This document shows positions 13,505-26,600 of a DNA stretch of 64,000 nt, one piece after another. Positions within the stretch are counted from its first letter, which is position 1, and each line of letters begins with the position of its first letter. Under the pieces are notes generated by a model. The model did not search any database and was not told the DNA's origin. It worked only from the letters and a program-made list of their open reading frames with translations. The stretch spans positions 1 through 64,000 of the forward strand of contig JARUPY010000478.1 in assembly GCA_029817715.1 (NCBI GenBank), given 5' to 3'. Source of the DNA: Melastoma dodecandrum (Eukaryota; Streptophyta; Magnoliopsida; Myrtales; Melastomataceae). The position numbers were made by a program, and so were the translations under genes.

Positions 13505-13526
13505 CCCCCCCCCCCCCCCCCCCCCC
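13505..13526. repeat. C22 homopolymer tract
   Basis: Twenty-two consecutive cytosines on the plus strand. The sequence is non-coding as far as can be judged. Runs of this length are unstable in replication and hard to sequence, so the exact length is uncertain. Confidence 0.9.
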
Positions 13527-14916
13527 ACTATATTTACATACGGCTCGATGAAAATCCATTATCTTCCTCGAGCCCAGCAGCAACTTGGGGGGCTTGTTTG
13601 TCTCCCAAATATCGATCTAGACTGTGATGAAGTACCACTTTGCTTTTGCTTTTGCTCCTCTTTTTTTGATACAATAACTTGGCTTGCATGCCATTCCTCG
13701 TCATACTCTCCATCAATAGTAACAATACTTGCTCGTGCCTTGTTCCCGTTATCATTTCTGAAGAGTGTGCGCTTGCGTCCTGGCTTCTTGTAGAAATACC
13801 ACAAGCCAGCGAGGCGATTTCGAAATATGAATCTTCTCATGAAAGATGGAATCATTGTTCTTTAGAACCTTCATCACGGGGACGGTAGCTTCTAAGGCCT
13901 TCAAATCATTAGATAATTCGGATGGTTTTTTCATTTTAGTTCGGTATTCATTATCATTTGTGCGAACCTAAGAGTAAAACGTGTATAACGCACACTTGCG
14001 GGTTGCCGATTCCCAAAGGCTCGTGGTGGAACTCATCACCGATCTTGTTTGTGTGCCCAAGAGAGCGAAGAAGATAAATAGGCATTCCAAACAAGCTGTG
14101 TATGTTCTGGTATCATTGATCACCTCCTTGCACAAAAATAAGAGACTCGTGAATCAAACATGCCGTACCTTAGTTTTTTATTTTTACTTTTCTCGGGGAT
14201 TCTGATTTGGCATAGAACATTTCATCGTTGCCGTTGATCTAATGCATACATGGGATCCGACATCGGCTGTAAGGAAGAAGAATCCAACCAGAAAGATGTT
14301 AGATGTGAAGTTAATGTAAGGGGTGTGGTAATTATGAAGGATAGATCACAATCTTGAAACGAACAATAGAGAAGTATTCAGGTCGAAAATAGTACATATT
14401 GAAATATGAGATTTTTTCTGATGGGCACTAATGATATGATTGATGACATTCTATACAAAATTGAAAAAATAGCACGTCCTATATAGAGGACGCGTCCATC
14501 GTTGTGTAGAAAGTTAAGAAAGACGATGTCCTTATGAATAAATGAACACGTCCTTTGAATCGTAGTCGTGAAAAAAAATATGTTATTTTGATTCTTTAAC
14601 CTGAGACATGCGACGAAGGGTTATACTCACTTGTTTCAAATAGTTATATGGAGGTTTATTCGGGCCTTTTCACAAAGTGTTGTATCCTCTTAGCTTGAGT
14701 TTTCCCTTGAAGACTAAGAAAGTTAACCTTTTGGAGTTACGTGAAGATTATTCAATATCTCTACACGACAATCAATCGTGTTTTTGCATTTCCAGGTGCC
14801 AGCGGCAAAGTTCATTGGCGGCCACATTCCGCTCATGGGGAAATAACATACATAGACAAAAAATCGTGCCGAGGATAGCCGGAGACCTTGTGACTGGCCG
14901 CCTCATTGACAACTCT

Positions 14917-15042
14917 CTAGGGGTCTTCTTCTCTCATCTCCCTAAGCCTCTGCAACTGCCTGAACCTCTCCGTCAGCAGTGAAATGGACTCGGACGATTT
15001 GACGCCCGATGCTGGATCTTTGTTTCCCTCCCTCGATTCCAT
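14917..15042 (-). other. Short open frame with a helical, charged motif
   Basis: On the minus strand an ATG (complement of 15040-15042) opens 41 codons to a stop at 14917. The end reads SLLTERFRQLQRLREMREE, a strongly amphipathic charged helix preceded by a polar acidic segment. It looks more protein-like than surrounding frames and could be a single surviving exon of a small coiled-coil protein. There is no family match that I can defend and no partner exon found. Confidence 0.2.
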
Positions 15043-15798
15043 TTCACTTTTCTTCTCACGTTCTCCCCAAAACTCGAGGTTTATTGACCTCTGATCATGG
15101 TAATATATATAGGCCTTGCACAAAGAAACTTACCACAAGAGTGTCTTCATGCGATCGGTCATTCAAAAGGCGGCAGGACAATGGGAATTAGCCGAAGATG
15201 GCGAAGAAGAAGGGTCCAAGGAGGAAGGTGTCAAGCCGCGTAAAAATGAGAATTACAAGTGACGTAATGAATGCGAATAGGAAAAAAGGGATGTTTTTCC
15301 GCAAACCTCCAAGGGTATTGTTATAGGCCGCAAGTGTTTCCATAACCAAATCCGTCCCTATTGCCAGTTTATAGCTCATCCTTAGGCCACGAATGACAGA
15401 CAGGGACAACGGAAACGGTGCAAATGAGGCCGTCACGTTTTTTCATGTGTCCCTCCTCTTCCTCCTCGGGAGAGACTGTTTGTCGCAAAGAGGTTTTACC
15501 GTAAACGGCGTTTCAAAGATTCATGAGGCGGCAAACAGAAGGGGATACTAGGACAAGCCGCTTAGGCGGGGAGGGTAGAGGGGACGCAACGGCACGAGAC
15601 ATTGCTCCTAGGATTCTGCCGACATGGGGAAAAGGGGGAGGTTAAGGACAAATCGGGCCTTTGAGTTGTATTGGGCTGAAGTCCAGGCCATAATATTTTA
15701 TTTATATTCGTGTGGCCCGCCAGAACTGGAAACATCATCGTACTCGAGTGGTCCAGCATTATTTTATTTATTTTGTGCCTGTTCCCTCCCTCCCAAGC

Positions 15799-16423
15799 CG
15801 GGAGAGCGAAAAATTTCGGTACAGAGATAATCCCGAATTTTTAAAATCTCAAGAATTTGGAATTCGTATTTCGGTATTTAAAATCGAAATTGGAAGTACA
15901 TTTTTGTTAAAAACGGTATTCGATATTGGGATCGGTATTAGAAAAATAAAATTCGGTATTTATCGAATACCAAATTTTCATAGAGCAAACACAATTTGCG
16001 CCTCCATTTAACAAAAAACTAACAGGCCAAACCATTAATTCCAACAACTACTTGTTCTTCGTCCTGCTCCCGTATTTGTAATATAACACCAAATAATTCG
16101 TTGGGATGATGTTTTTTTTTTTATTTTGTATCTAAAAACAATTTCCAAATTTTTTAATAAATTCCGACACGGCATGATCAAATGTTGATATAAATTATGT
16201 AACTTAATGATTCGAAATGTGTAAGTAGATATTTACTCTCATGCTTGATGGTAATAAAAATTCGGTAACTTGGTAAATATCGAATCACCAAAATAAAATT
16301 CGATAATTTACCGAAATATCGAATTATAAACTCGAAATTAGGATCAATATCTATAATTTTAAGGTCTTTAAAATTCGGATTCCGATAATCGATATTTCGA
16401 TAAATACCGGATGCTCTCACCCG
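15799..16423. repeat. MITE-like inverted-repeat element
   Basis: An AT-rich block of about 625 bp bounded by imperfect inverted repeats. The left end starts CGGGAGAGC and continues to CGGTA, then GATAATCCCGAATTTTTAAA. The reverse complement of the right end starts CGGGTGAGAGC and continues to CGGTATTTATCG, then CGGAATCCGAATTTTAAA. The interior repeats the ATTCGGTATTT and ATATCGAAT motifs many times on both strands, so the single strand could fold on itself. No coding capacity is present. This style of terminus is seen in non-autonomous hAT-type elements, but I could not define a target-site duplication, so the superfamily is an inference. Confidence 0.5.
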
Positions 16424-17124
16424 ACCCATGATCTTCCGTGAAGAAACAATTTTTTTTTAATTCCAAAACTTACGTGCATGAACGAACGCGGTTAAATAAT
16501 AATTTTTATTTTTATTTTTAAATTTCCAGTTTGCAGGTGATACATGTCCAGACCGATGTCGCCATGTCCGGAAAGATGTTTTGGAAGTTTGCTCGAGAGG
16601 ACAGAGAGGAATGGTAAGAAAGTGGAGAGGTGAGTTAGGCGGAGGCGTGTTTTGTTGTCCTCTTTGTCTGAACAGAACTGGGGAGGAAATCATTTCCAGC
16701 TAAGAACTTGATCCTATTTCCTTTGAAGGATTTCCGCTCCCCCACAAAGAAAGTTTCCTTCCTTTATTTGCTGGGTTTTTCCTTAATTCCTTTCTTTTTC
16801 TTTCCTTTGTTTTGGGGGACCTTTTATTCCCACGGAAACCCGTCGTTAGGATTCGATCCCGTCGAGGTTGACGGCCCGTCCGTTTGGTTCCTCGCTCGAA
16901 AATTTTTCGGCTTTCCTATTTTAAGGGCCTCCTCTGGGATTTTTGGTGTTTGCCCCGTTGGTTACTTTGGACTAGGATCGCTTCCCGGGGTGATGGTGTT
17001 AGTGCTAACCGGGTGTTTGGTTCGCAGGGGAATTTCGTCGAATGGTTACTCCCCGGTTATATTACTGTGGACTCTTCGTTGTCCTTGTAGGGTGAGTGTG
17101 AGGGCGAAAATTAGGGTCAGAAGG

Positions 17125-19200
17125 ATGGGTTTTGTTCGCATGGTAAGTGCTGCGGGAGTTTACCCTGAGTCGTCTGATGCGGCTTCTGGCGAGTTTCGCG
17201 ATGTCGGTCCTTTCGGTGTTCAGAGGAAGCACATACTTACGGAGAGATTGATCGAGTCTGTCCCAGTTCCTTCGCATGATTTCCGGCTGGATTACTCCCT
17301 GCTTACTCAACGGGGTTACTATCCGGACTCACCTGATAAGGAGAATCAGGATAGTTTATTGCATCAGAACTCGCCTGCAGGGCAACCCGAACATTCATTT
17401 CTTCGGGGCTTTGATGGGCATGGCCTGTTCGGCACGGAGTGTTCTAACTTTGTTAAAGGATAGGTTAGTCGAGAAGCTGGACAATGATCCAACCCTGGTG
17501 GATGATCCCACGAAGGCCTACAACTCTGCATTTCAGGCAACTAATCAAGAGTTGCATGAAAGCCTAATAGATGAATATTCGATGACGGGACAACCGCGAT
17601 TACGGTGCTTGTTTGTGGGGGATAAGCTCTTTGTTGCAAATGTGGGCGATTCAAGAGCTGTTATTGCAGCCAAGGTGGGTAATCAGTTTTTGGCCGAGAA
17701 ACTTATCGTCAGAATCAGACTCCTTTCAGGAGAGATGAGTATGAGAGGGGTGAAGCTTTGTGGAGCTAGGGTTTTGAGTGTTGATCAAGTGGAAGGATTG
17801 AAAGATCCCAACATACAGACTTGGGAGATGAAGAAACTTATGGCAACGACCCTCCTAGGTTGTGGGTTCAGGATGCAATGATACCCTGGTATCAGCTTTC
17901 ACAAGAAGCATCGGAGATCATACAGCGGAGAGGATAGGCGTGGTAGCTGATCCTGAAAGTTTCTGTGGTTTCAATTAAATCTGATCATCTAATTCTTTGT
18001 TGTCGCAAGCGACGGCGTTTTTTGAATTTCTCTCAAGTCAAACCGTGGTGAATATGGTATCGTTCCTCATCGTAACTCATTTCATCTTGTTTGATTTCTT
18101 GTCCAAATAGCTCATTATAATTCATTTCTCCAATAATGGACGGAGTATCGTACTGGACTAGGGGCCTTGCCCTCCTGCTGGGATTTGTTGGCTTGCTAAC
18201 ACTCCGTGCGTTGGTGAGCTAACGGAGACAGTTATATTTGGTGTTAGTTTCCTGTAGTGGTGTGGTATTTGATTGAATCCATAAATTTGTCAGAGATTAC
18301 GTGAATTGCTTGCTTGAAAAGGCAATAAGTCAATATGTCTGCACCCTATTATGAATATCCTTCTATATTGAAGCTTATGGACATATTTCCTGGGCAGTGG
18401 GAAGGGATCATCTGGTTATGCTTGATGCATCAAAGCATATTTTTTTTGACGGACGAACGTTCATTTTTGAAAATTTGGGTGGTGTATATGCCATACTTTA
18501 GCATTTCAAATTTAGTTATCATATCTGGATACAGGTGGCCAGTTATTCTGATCCTCGGGATGCATGTGCTGCCATTGCTGGAGAATCATACAGGCTATGG
18601 TTGGAGCATGAAAATCGGACAGATGATATAACCATTATCATTGTACACATCAAAGACTTATGTGAGCAGTCCTGCTTCTTATTCCTTCGGGTCCGAAATG
18701 ACTTTTAGTTTCTTCCTTTCCCAGGATACAATAAAGCTTTTGGAAAGACCTGAAGATTTCTGCCTTATCTCTGTTTGGTATTGTTAGGTTGCATTATTAT
18801 TTTTTTGAGTCCAAGGATTTCATTATTTATGATTGTTGCTATGTTGGCCATTCTTGAACTGATTTCTATTCTGGTAGTCAGGGAGATGACAAATAAGTTG
18901 TCATACTTGCTAAATAATTTGTCGAGTGGTCCTAAGTTATGTGATAAGAATTCTAACTGTCTCGCAATTGCTCTAGGCAGGTGGTTATGCTAGAGATGAG
19001 AAAAGTAGGCTCATCATCAGACCTGCATCCATCGGGATAGGTAAATGGAGCAGTAATTCGTCTGTCTCCTCTGGCTCAGAAGTTTTCCGATCAACGAGGC
19101 GCGAATTTACAGATACAGATGATTGTCACCACACCGTTTTCAGTTGCAAGAAATGCTGCCATAGTTGTACCGTCGCCCTCCCCAGGCACTACAGTTGGTT
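17125..19200 (+). pseudogene. Protein phosphatase 2C relic (PP2C-35 type)
   Basis: PP2Cs are metal-dependent Ser/Thr phosphatases. The relic starts at ATG 17125 (MGFVRM..., in the place of the family's MGCVHGKCC start), then VPVPSHDFRLDYSLLTQRG and YYPDSPDKENQDS are in one frame. CIRTRLQGNPNIHFFG follows in a second, FDGHGLFGTECSNFVK (metal-binding DGHG) returns to the first, and DRLVEKLDNDPTL is shifted again. The GTTAITVL segment is shifted and destroyed near 17580-17610, VGDKLFVANVGDSRAV is good, CGARVLSVDQVEGLKDPNIQ is good, then the GDHTAERIGVVADPE region near 17880-17960 is scrambled. A downstream exon at 18535-18658 reads [19 protein letters not shown] and ends [13 protein letters not shown]. 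Another near 18980-19200 holds the family's C-terminal tail. At least five frameshifts and the loss of the substrate-loop motif make it non-functional. It faces the SAC3B-like gene tail to tail. Confidence 0.8.
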
Positions 19201-20639
19201 AGTGTTTGAAAGCTTCTGTCAGTTTTTATTGATAGCGGTTATTGTTTTGCTACCTTGAAAATCTTGTTTTTTTACTTACTGGGATGAATTGTTTATTGCT
19301 CCTCTTTTTATTAGATATGCCTATCGTATGCTCATCCACAATAATATCGTCTGTGAGCTTCCCTTTTGAAAAGGACGAAGATTTCCAACCTCAGATGTTC
19401 GAGATTTATCCGTGCCAGATATATGAATATCTTAAGAGGAAATATGTTCATCAATCTTTTATTTTGATTATTTTTCTATATCCTTTTTGCTGAATGCAGG
19501 AAAGGGGAACTGACAGAGTCCGAGGCTATAAATAACAAAAGAATATATTTGTCACTTGCTTGTCATTGCTCAACAGACTTGAAAGTAATTCTCTCCAGAC
19601 CTTTAGGTGTACAACTAATAAGTGTGCTCGCTCGACAACATGCGTCCCTTTGTTATTGCCTCGATGCCCACGCTACATTTCTGTAAATGGGGAAGCTTCT
19701 GCTTAAGTTGTGGAGATACCATTGCACAGCTTGAAGTTTTAGATTTTGCAAGGTTTCAGAAATAGTTGCTGGAAGTTTGAAAGTAGGCTTTAACTTGGAG
19801 TTAACTATGGAATATGCCATTTTATCCAGAATTGGACGTTTATTTTATGTTGAGCTGATTGACCTAACGTACATTTGACCACGACTCGTGTGGTTATGGT
19901 GTTTTACCTGATGTTTTGCTTATTGCAAGTAGAATGGATGAAGATAAATAGTAGAGGATTACCGTTTCCTTGAGGCCCGAATTCCTGCTTTAGCCATCGT
20001 TATCCGTTTTGCTTTCCAGTTTTTGTCGGTGTTGACAATTCGAGTTGAAACGGAGCCCTGAGATGTGATATATCGCCAACTTTTGTGTGGTTTAGACTTG
20101 GCCCCCTCAGCATCTCACATTTTCTAATCTCTTATTATTCCCATAAGATGATGTAAAACCACCAAGTTCCTGCAGCATGAAGAAAAGGTCTGTCACGGTT
20201 ATTCATGGCATCTTGTTAGTTTCATCGTCCCCAAATTCATTATTGCAGTTTGCAGGGCTGCGTGAATTGGGGAATGAGAAAATCTTTGGTCTTTGTTTGT
20301 TTGGTTTGACTTAAAAAAGAGACTGGGATGATTTGGATCATGGAAGCAAAGCAGATGTTGGTTACTTTGGTTTGGTATCTCCATTTCCTTTCTGTATCTT
20401 TACTAAAATCGATTGTCAAACATGGGAACAAAACATGCCATGTGCCAAGGTCCACTGCTAACGACCGGATTGGCAACACACTGGTGGCAGACCCGAATCT
20501 CATCGCCAAAGGCAGACAATAATTGGAAAAAAAAACTGTTACAGCGACACTAGTTAGAGATAATTTTCTCATCTATGGAGAATAAACCATTTAAGCTTGT
20601 CAAAAATAGAGGCCAGCTTCTCTCGTCTATAGTGTTTTG

Positions 20640-23600
20640 TAATATGTTACATCGGAGCAGGAGCTGCCTCAACTTTTTCAGCATCCTTATCAGCCGTCTT
20701 ACCCCTGCATTGCATCTCCATATCATCCAACTCACTTTCGACAGCAACTTCGCTTTGCCGCCTCTTTTCCATCAACACCAGGGGTTTGACTAGCTTGGCA
20801 TTGAGTATTGATAATGGATACCCTTCGATTAGGATCTGAAAACACAATCTCAGAGCTGTAGCCAATTTTCAAGCATTTCATCTAGGGATGGATATTCAAA
20901 ACCCTGGGTGCAAGGGTCGTGTTTGTGCACAACATGGGCAAGGGTCAATGGAGGAGCCACAATCGTCTCCTTCCCTTAATATAAGTATTTCTGCGACTTC
21001 TCCCACTGACAGAGACCATCAGCCGCCAATTTAACTATTCTCCTGAATATCATATCCCACCCAGGAACCAGAAAGTACAGTGAACTTCGAAGCACCAGTC
21101 TGACATACTTTTGCAGCATCACAGCTACCTCAGTCCTCGCCAATTTCAGGTCCCATAATTTTTGCATTTTTCAGTGAGGTACCCCACCAGGAAGTTCTCT
21201 AGCTGTACCTTCAAGTTTACAACTTCCCATTTCTGACTTGCAACCTCTTCCTCAAACCAGAGATATCATAATCAAAATTGGGCAGCTTACACTTCCACAT
21301 CACAGACTTAATTGCTTCCAGTTTAGGTCTCGTGCTCCAACCAACCGCAAGGCAAACAACTCCTTTGCAATTCGGTATTCATCACTGAACTCACTCAACA
21401 GAGCAATTTCAGGGCCTGGCCAGTTGATATTATTTGAATGAAGCAGCAATCATAACTTTGGATTAATGAGCCATCTAAAGCATTGTTTAAAGCAACAATG
21501 AAGTCGATAGGACTAGCATCTAGATCACCTTGCTCAAGCTCCATCAAGGAAAATTTCCATTGATTGAGAACCAGTTCATTTGTGTGGACCACAGTGAACA
21601 ACAGGTTGAACGGGTGACTCGCTTGCCAGCCACTCTAAGACCCTCCCTGAGCCTCTGGTCGCTGAAAAACCCTTTCCATTCCTTCAATTGGCTCATTTTC
21701 AAAGAGGAAGACAACAGCAAGATCAGATATCCTTGAACTGTCAATCTCGTCGAGGCCCAAATTAGCCGCAACGAAAGAGGCAACCATCTGATATGCTTGT
21801 TACACCAGTAGTCAACCACAATCAAGAGGGGTAGGCCAGACCCGGGAGGCAAAGATTTCACGAATCTCATTAAGTCGGTCCCTTTTGGATCTCCATGGAG
21901 ATGCTTTTTAGTCACAAGGAACAGAATGGCACTTGCACCAGCAATTGACCTCCTCTAAACTATTGTAGTTAACCTCTCTGATGACAGATAAACAGCACGT
22001 CAAATCCGTACTCGAGTGGGCAGCAATCCATCTGCACCAAATAGAGACCTCTTCAGATGAAAAGACCAAATCTGGATCTAACTCAACTGCTGGCATTAGC
22101 TTTGCTCGTAACCACCGTGCTGCAGACATGTGGCCAGTAGGCAATTTATTTCCGTTTGTAGCATTCTCCAGGATGGTCAGATTGGAACAACAACTAATTT
22201 TCCAACACAAGCATTTAGCTGTAGTGTTTCGACTACTCAGGATGCTGGCTGACAAGTCCAGCAACATTAAGCTTTGACCAAGAATCTTCTTGTCTTTCAA
22301 ATCTTGCTAGCATGACATTGTCAATCTCTAATTTGTCAGAACCTCCATTTTCCTGCATAAGTAAACCAAGATCATCAACCATTTATTAAAAAAACCTTTA
22401 TTTAAACTTCAATAATGAAAGTAAACAAAGACATCGCACACTGCATATAAAGAACCACTTCAAAAAGGAAAGCAAAAACTTCCTCGGATATGAACCTCGC
22501 ACAGAATAACAACAAAGTAATACACCAATGCTGCATTTATGTTATTTTTGAACTCAATAAAGAAGACTCGAGTTTACATAAATCAAAACAAGAAACACAA
22601 AAAATTCAGGACGGAGAAACCACAAGAATCAACAAGAGATCAAGGTGAGATTAAATCATGCTCATAATTTTTTACATACATTTAGATGCTAGTGCAACGA
22701 TTAATCAACACAAAATGCATCCGCATGTGCTTGAACTAAAGGGGAGGATAAAATTAAACAAGAACTGTCATTGGTTGTTTTTTGAATATCACAAAGGTCA
22801 AGTTTTCAAAGAAACTAACATATTTGTTCCATCGTATAATGGGACCCAATGACACGGAACTTTAATGCAAGTGAAGCAGCCATGTGTCTTTGCTCACGCA
22901 GTTCTTTCAGTTTGGAGGACCGCCGCTTCCACAACCTTAAATTAGGCAAGAACCATTAACCAAATGCAGATAGTTACTTTAAACCATGAATCAAAATAAG
23001 AATAACAAAGAGGAAACCTGAGGATGAGCTTTAGTTTTGACTCAGCAACTTCTTTGTCTTCATCATCCACAAAGAGTTTCATCATCACCAGCAGTTCCAG
23101 AATGTTGATGCTGCAGGGTGACCATCGCCTGATCCACAGCAATTGAGGCTCCGTTAGAAGGTTCTGAGCTGGGTACATAACTTACAGGCCCCATCGGGAG
23201 CCGCTCTGGCTGAGCTACTCTTGAAGGAGATGGAAGGTAGATTGAGTTCCTCCTTAATAGGTTCTCAGTCACAGGCAGATTTCTAAAGTTCCAGTCTGAA
23301 TTCAACCACATAGTTCAACAGCTGAGGTTTTGGCAAACTACCAGTTCCTGGTACTTTGTGATTAAAAGGATCGGTTCCCTGGCGCAGGCTTGTCAACTTC
23401 CCTCTCTAGAGATACTAGTGGAGGTTGAAGCACCTGTTTGTTGTTGCCATTGATTTTCTCTCCCTTCGGCGAAGGAACACTAACAGAATCAGCCATTACA
23501 ATGTTCGATTTCTTTTGGAGAAATTTATCCGCTGAACAGGATGAGTGGCCATAGTTTCAGCCCTGGGACCTTTAGACAACTGATTCCGGGCCACTTGTGG

Positions 23601-26600
23601 TGGAGTGTTCATGACATGGGAGGACACAACATCATCAATTATCTTACTTGACCTTTTGTGGTGAACAAGTTTTTGACTTGCGTGGTTGGAAAATCCTCAT
23701 CGCCAAGGAATGGGCCTTCCTTCACCATATATGGCTCTTCAAACTCTTTCAAAGAAAAGCCATAATATTCCAAGAGGCTCTCGATGTCTTCATCCTAATT
23801 AAGACCATGGACCATACGCTTAGTGAAACACTTCAGTTTCTGAACGTTTTTCCATGGGAAAATGTTCATTTAATTCCGTGGACTTCAACAAACATGGGAA
23901 GTAGGGAGTACCTCCATTGCAAGCCACTCAGCAACAATAGCAACTGGGAGGCCTTGATTACCCTGCAGCCCACTGTGTAGAGAAGCCAGTGCTTGAGAGC
24001 GCATCTGGAGTATCCACAAGGATTAAACAATTGGGAGAAAACATTGATTTACTATGACATGATGTACTAAACAGATGAATTGCATGAACAAATAGCCATA
24101 CCTTCGAAAAATGAGGATGCATCAGGCAGGCTTGAAGAAAAGTAGCCTTTCTTGAAAGCCGAAAGAAACTAATAAAATTACCCGTCCTACATGCTCTGGA
24201 GAAAGCAGCATTCGAAGTATTAGTTTAATCATCCTATAACAAAAGTCAAACTAATTCTCAAGGAAATTCCTATACCTCGCTACATCACGGGCAAACCGCA
24301 CTTCTATTGTTTGTCTAATTTCCTGGGTCATCTTGGCCAGATCAAGTGAAAGCTCCGCAGCTTCCACCTGGGAGTAGAAATTTTACTTTTACTGATGGCA
24401 TAATGCTATCGTCAATACACAAGAATATTTTTCATATGCATATTACTCACTTTATAACCAGGATGTTTATCCAATTTAAGAAGTGCGTAGTACCCCCTAA
24501 ATTCCTTCTCTGTCGATACATTTACTCCTCTTTTCCTATGATCATCGTACAGTTGAAACAACTCCGCGGATGTTTTGTTCATCTGCTCAATGTTGAGGTG
24601 AGCATCAAACCCTTCTAAGAATCCCTCGCCTTTGGCATACTCACATAACTCATGCATTGCGATTATGTGGAGTCTAATCTGACAAATGGTAAAAAAAGAG
24701 CTGCTTAGAAGATCAAATTCGTTGGGAAAATAATTCTAGGGAAAAATTAATATCTACAACCTACGAGTACCACAATCAAGACTAAAATCTGTACGAACCA
24801 TTTGCTCCAACATTCTGATAGCCTCAAGGTCAAAGATATGTTGCATCCGCAGGTCCATTCGGACTGCCCGCATTCTGTCCCAAAGGAAATTGTACAGGCC
24901 AAGAAACCGCTCATCATAAGGCTGGTTTAACAAATTAAGCAGATGACTGATTGTCTTTAACAAAACTGGCATGGGTCTAATCAAATTGGCCTCCCTCTCG
25001 GCTGTCCTGTTATACTGAAACCAAGGCCCGACAGATTCATTAGATATATAGCAGCTAGCACCATTGAGACAACCAATCAAATCCCGTCCAAAAGATAATA
25101 ACTTGCGCTAATGCTGGAATTAGAATTACCTTTTTAACAGCTAGTAACTTGCTAGTTTGATTTCTATCACCATCAACTCGTTCATATTGGTCAAGATCTC
25201 CTTTTCTTTCACGTTCTCCTCTCTCGGATTCTGAAAAGACAAATATAAGTATTGTCTGCTTGTTTTAAGACAAGTATACGCAGACATTATTCTCTCAACC
25301 AATAGGCGAAGAGTATAGTAGGGATCACGTTACTATGTAATGTTGAAGCTTACCGGGACACATATCTGGACATAAACCAGTAATGGTACCAGACGATTCC
25401 TGAGTTTCAATATCAGATACGGTACTTCCAGGTTGGAAATCTCTGGACAATTCAGTAACACCGTTCTCAATCATTTGTCTATCTTCATATGTTTCATGAA
25501 AGCCAGAGATTGCTTTTGGATCCCGAGCAACGGAGCGATTCTGCCCAACTATGGGTTCACTCAGTTCTTCCCTAAAGCGAGCCAGTCGCTTTGCTTTGGC
25601 GAAATCCTCCCTATAAATTCCAGGTAAAAATCAATAAGAGTCGTCTCATATAAGTAAGAGAAGGTTAATAAGAACCGGTGCTTTTTTTTGAGAAGTGTGC
25701 TGAACTTTTACCTGTCTACTTCTTCACTACGCTGCAACTCCTGATCTGTGAAAGATGATGGTGGGGACCTTGTTCTTTTGGGAACCACAAAGTCATCAGG
25801 CTTGCTTGCACGAACTTCATCAAGAACATGATTGGAAGATGTGCCGCTGTGATGTGTGCTTAAACTAGCGCTGCTCAGACCAAATTCTGATGTAACGTTT
25901 GAGGGAGACAGAGAACCAAAAGGCCTGAAAGAAATCATAAATAATCTGCTCAAATTAAAATAAAGGAATTCAAGAAAAAAATGAAAATAAGATAACCACT
26001 GACAAGAAGAATAATGAGGAAAAAGGTCATACATGCATATGATTATTCTCCAATCATTAACAACAGTTATAAGCACAGGAAAAATAAAATAAAATCGAAG
26101 TAAATTTAGTCACCTCTGAAGGTTGTTTCCACTGTTTCCATGACTTCCCTGATTGACGTTATTCACCTGTGCTAGCGGAAAAAGTTTGCTTGGTTTAGGT
26201 GTTCCATTATCAACATGTTCTGCTAAGTTATTTCCTCCAGAACTGAGAGATCCACGGTGAGAACTCCAGGTAAAACTACGACCAGCAATGGGATTATCAT
26301 AGTTGCTTGGAGACTTTGGTCTAAGAACCCCAGCAGAAAAGGTCCTATCCGTAATAGACCTGTGGAAAAATAAATCAAATAAAATTACCCAGTAACCTGG
26401 CAGGAATAGATCCATAGTGGAAACTATCCACTAAAACCTAAGCAAATTGACAGCCAAGAGCCTCTTGCAGTGCAAACGTTAACAACAACAATCCAGCCTT
26501 CATTTATAGTCATAATACTCTATTTCAAGTAATATCCTCAATAATATCCTGTCCCATATAATGGAAAACTAGAGCTCACATTTATAATCATGTAGGAAGG

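Larger units (their letters stand above)
9677..15798. other. Long stretch with no supported gene
   Basis: About 6 kb in which I find no recognisable domain. Several open frames of 70-130 codons occur on both strands near 11.1-13.5 kb, where GC is higher. None shows family motifs, and overlapping frames on both strands are equally open, which argues against coding. The section near 10490-11100 differs in texture from its surroundings (GC-moderate and non-repetitive). A C22 tract lies at 13505-13526 and a G9 run at 12296-12304. Confidence 0.4.

Noticed and set aside
16708..17463. 251-codon open frame starting MILFPLKDF upstream of the PP2C motifs
   Set aside because: The first 139 codons are leader sequence; the family start MGFVR lies at 17125 and the frame is broken after VK at 17458.
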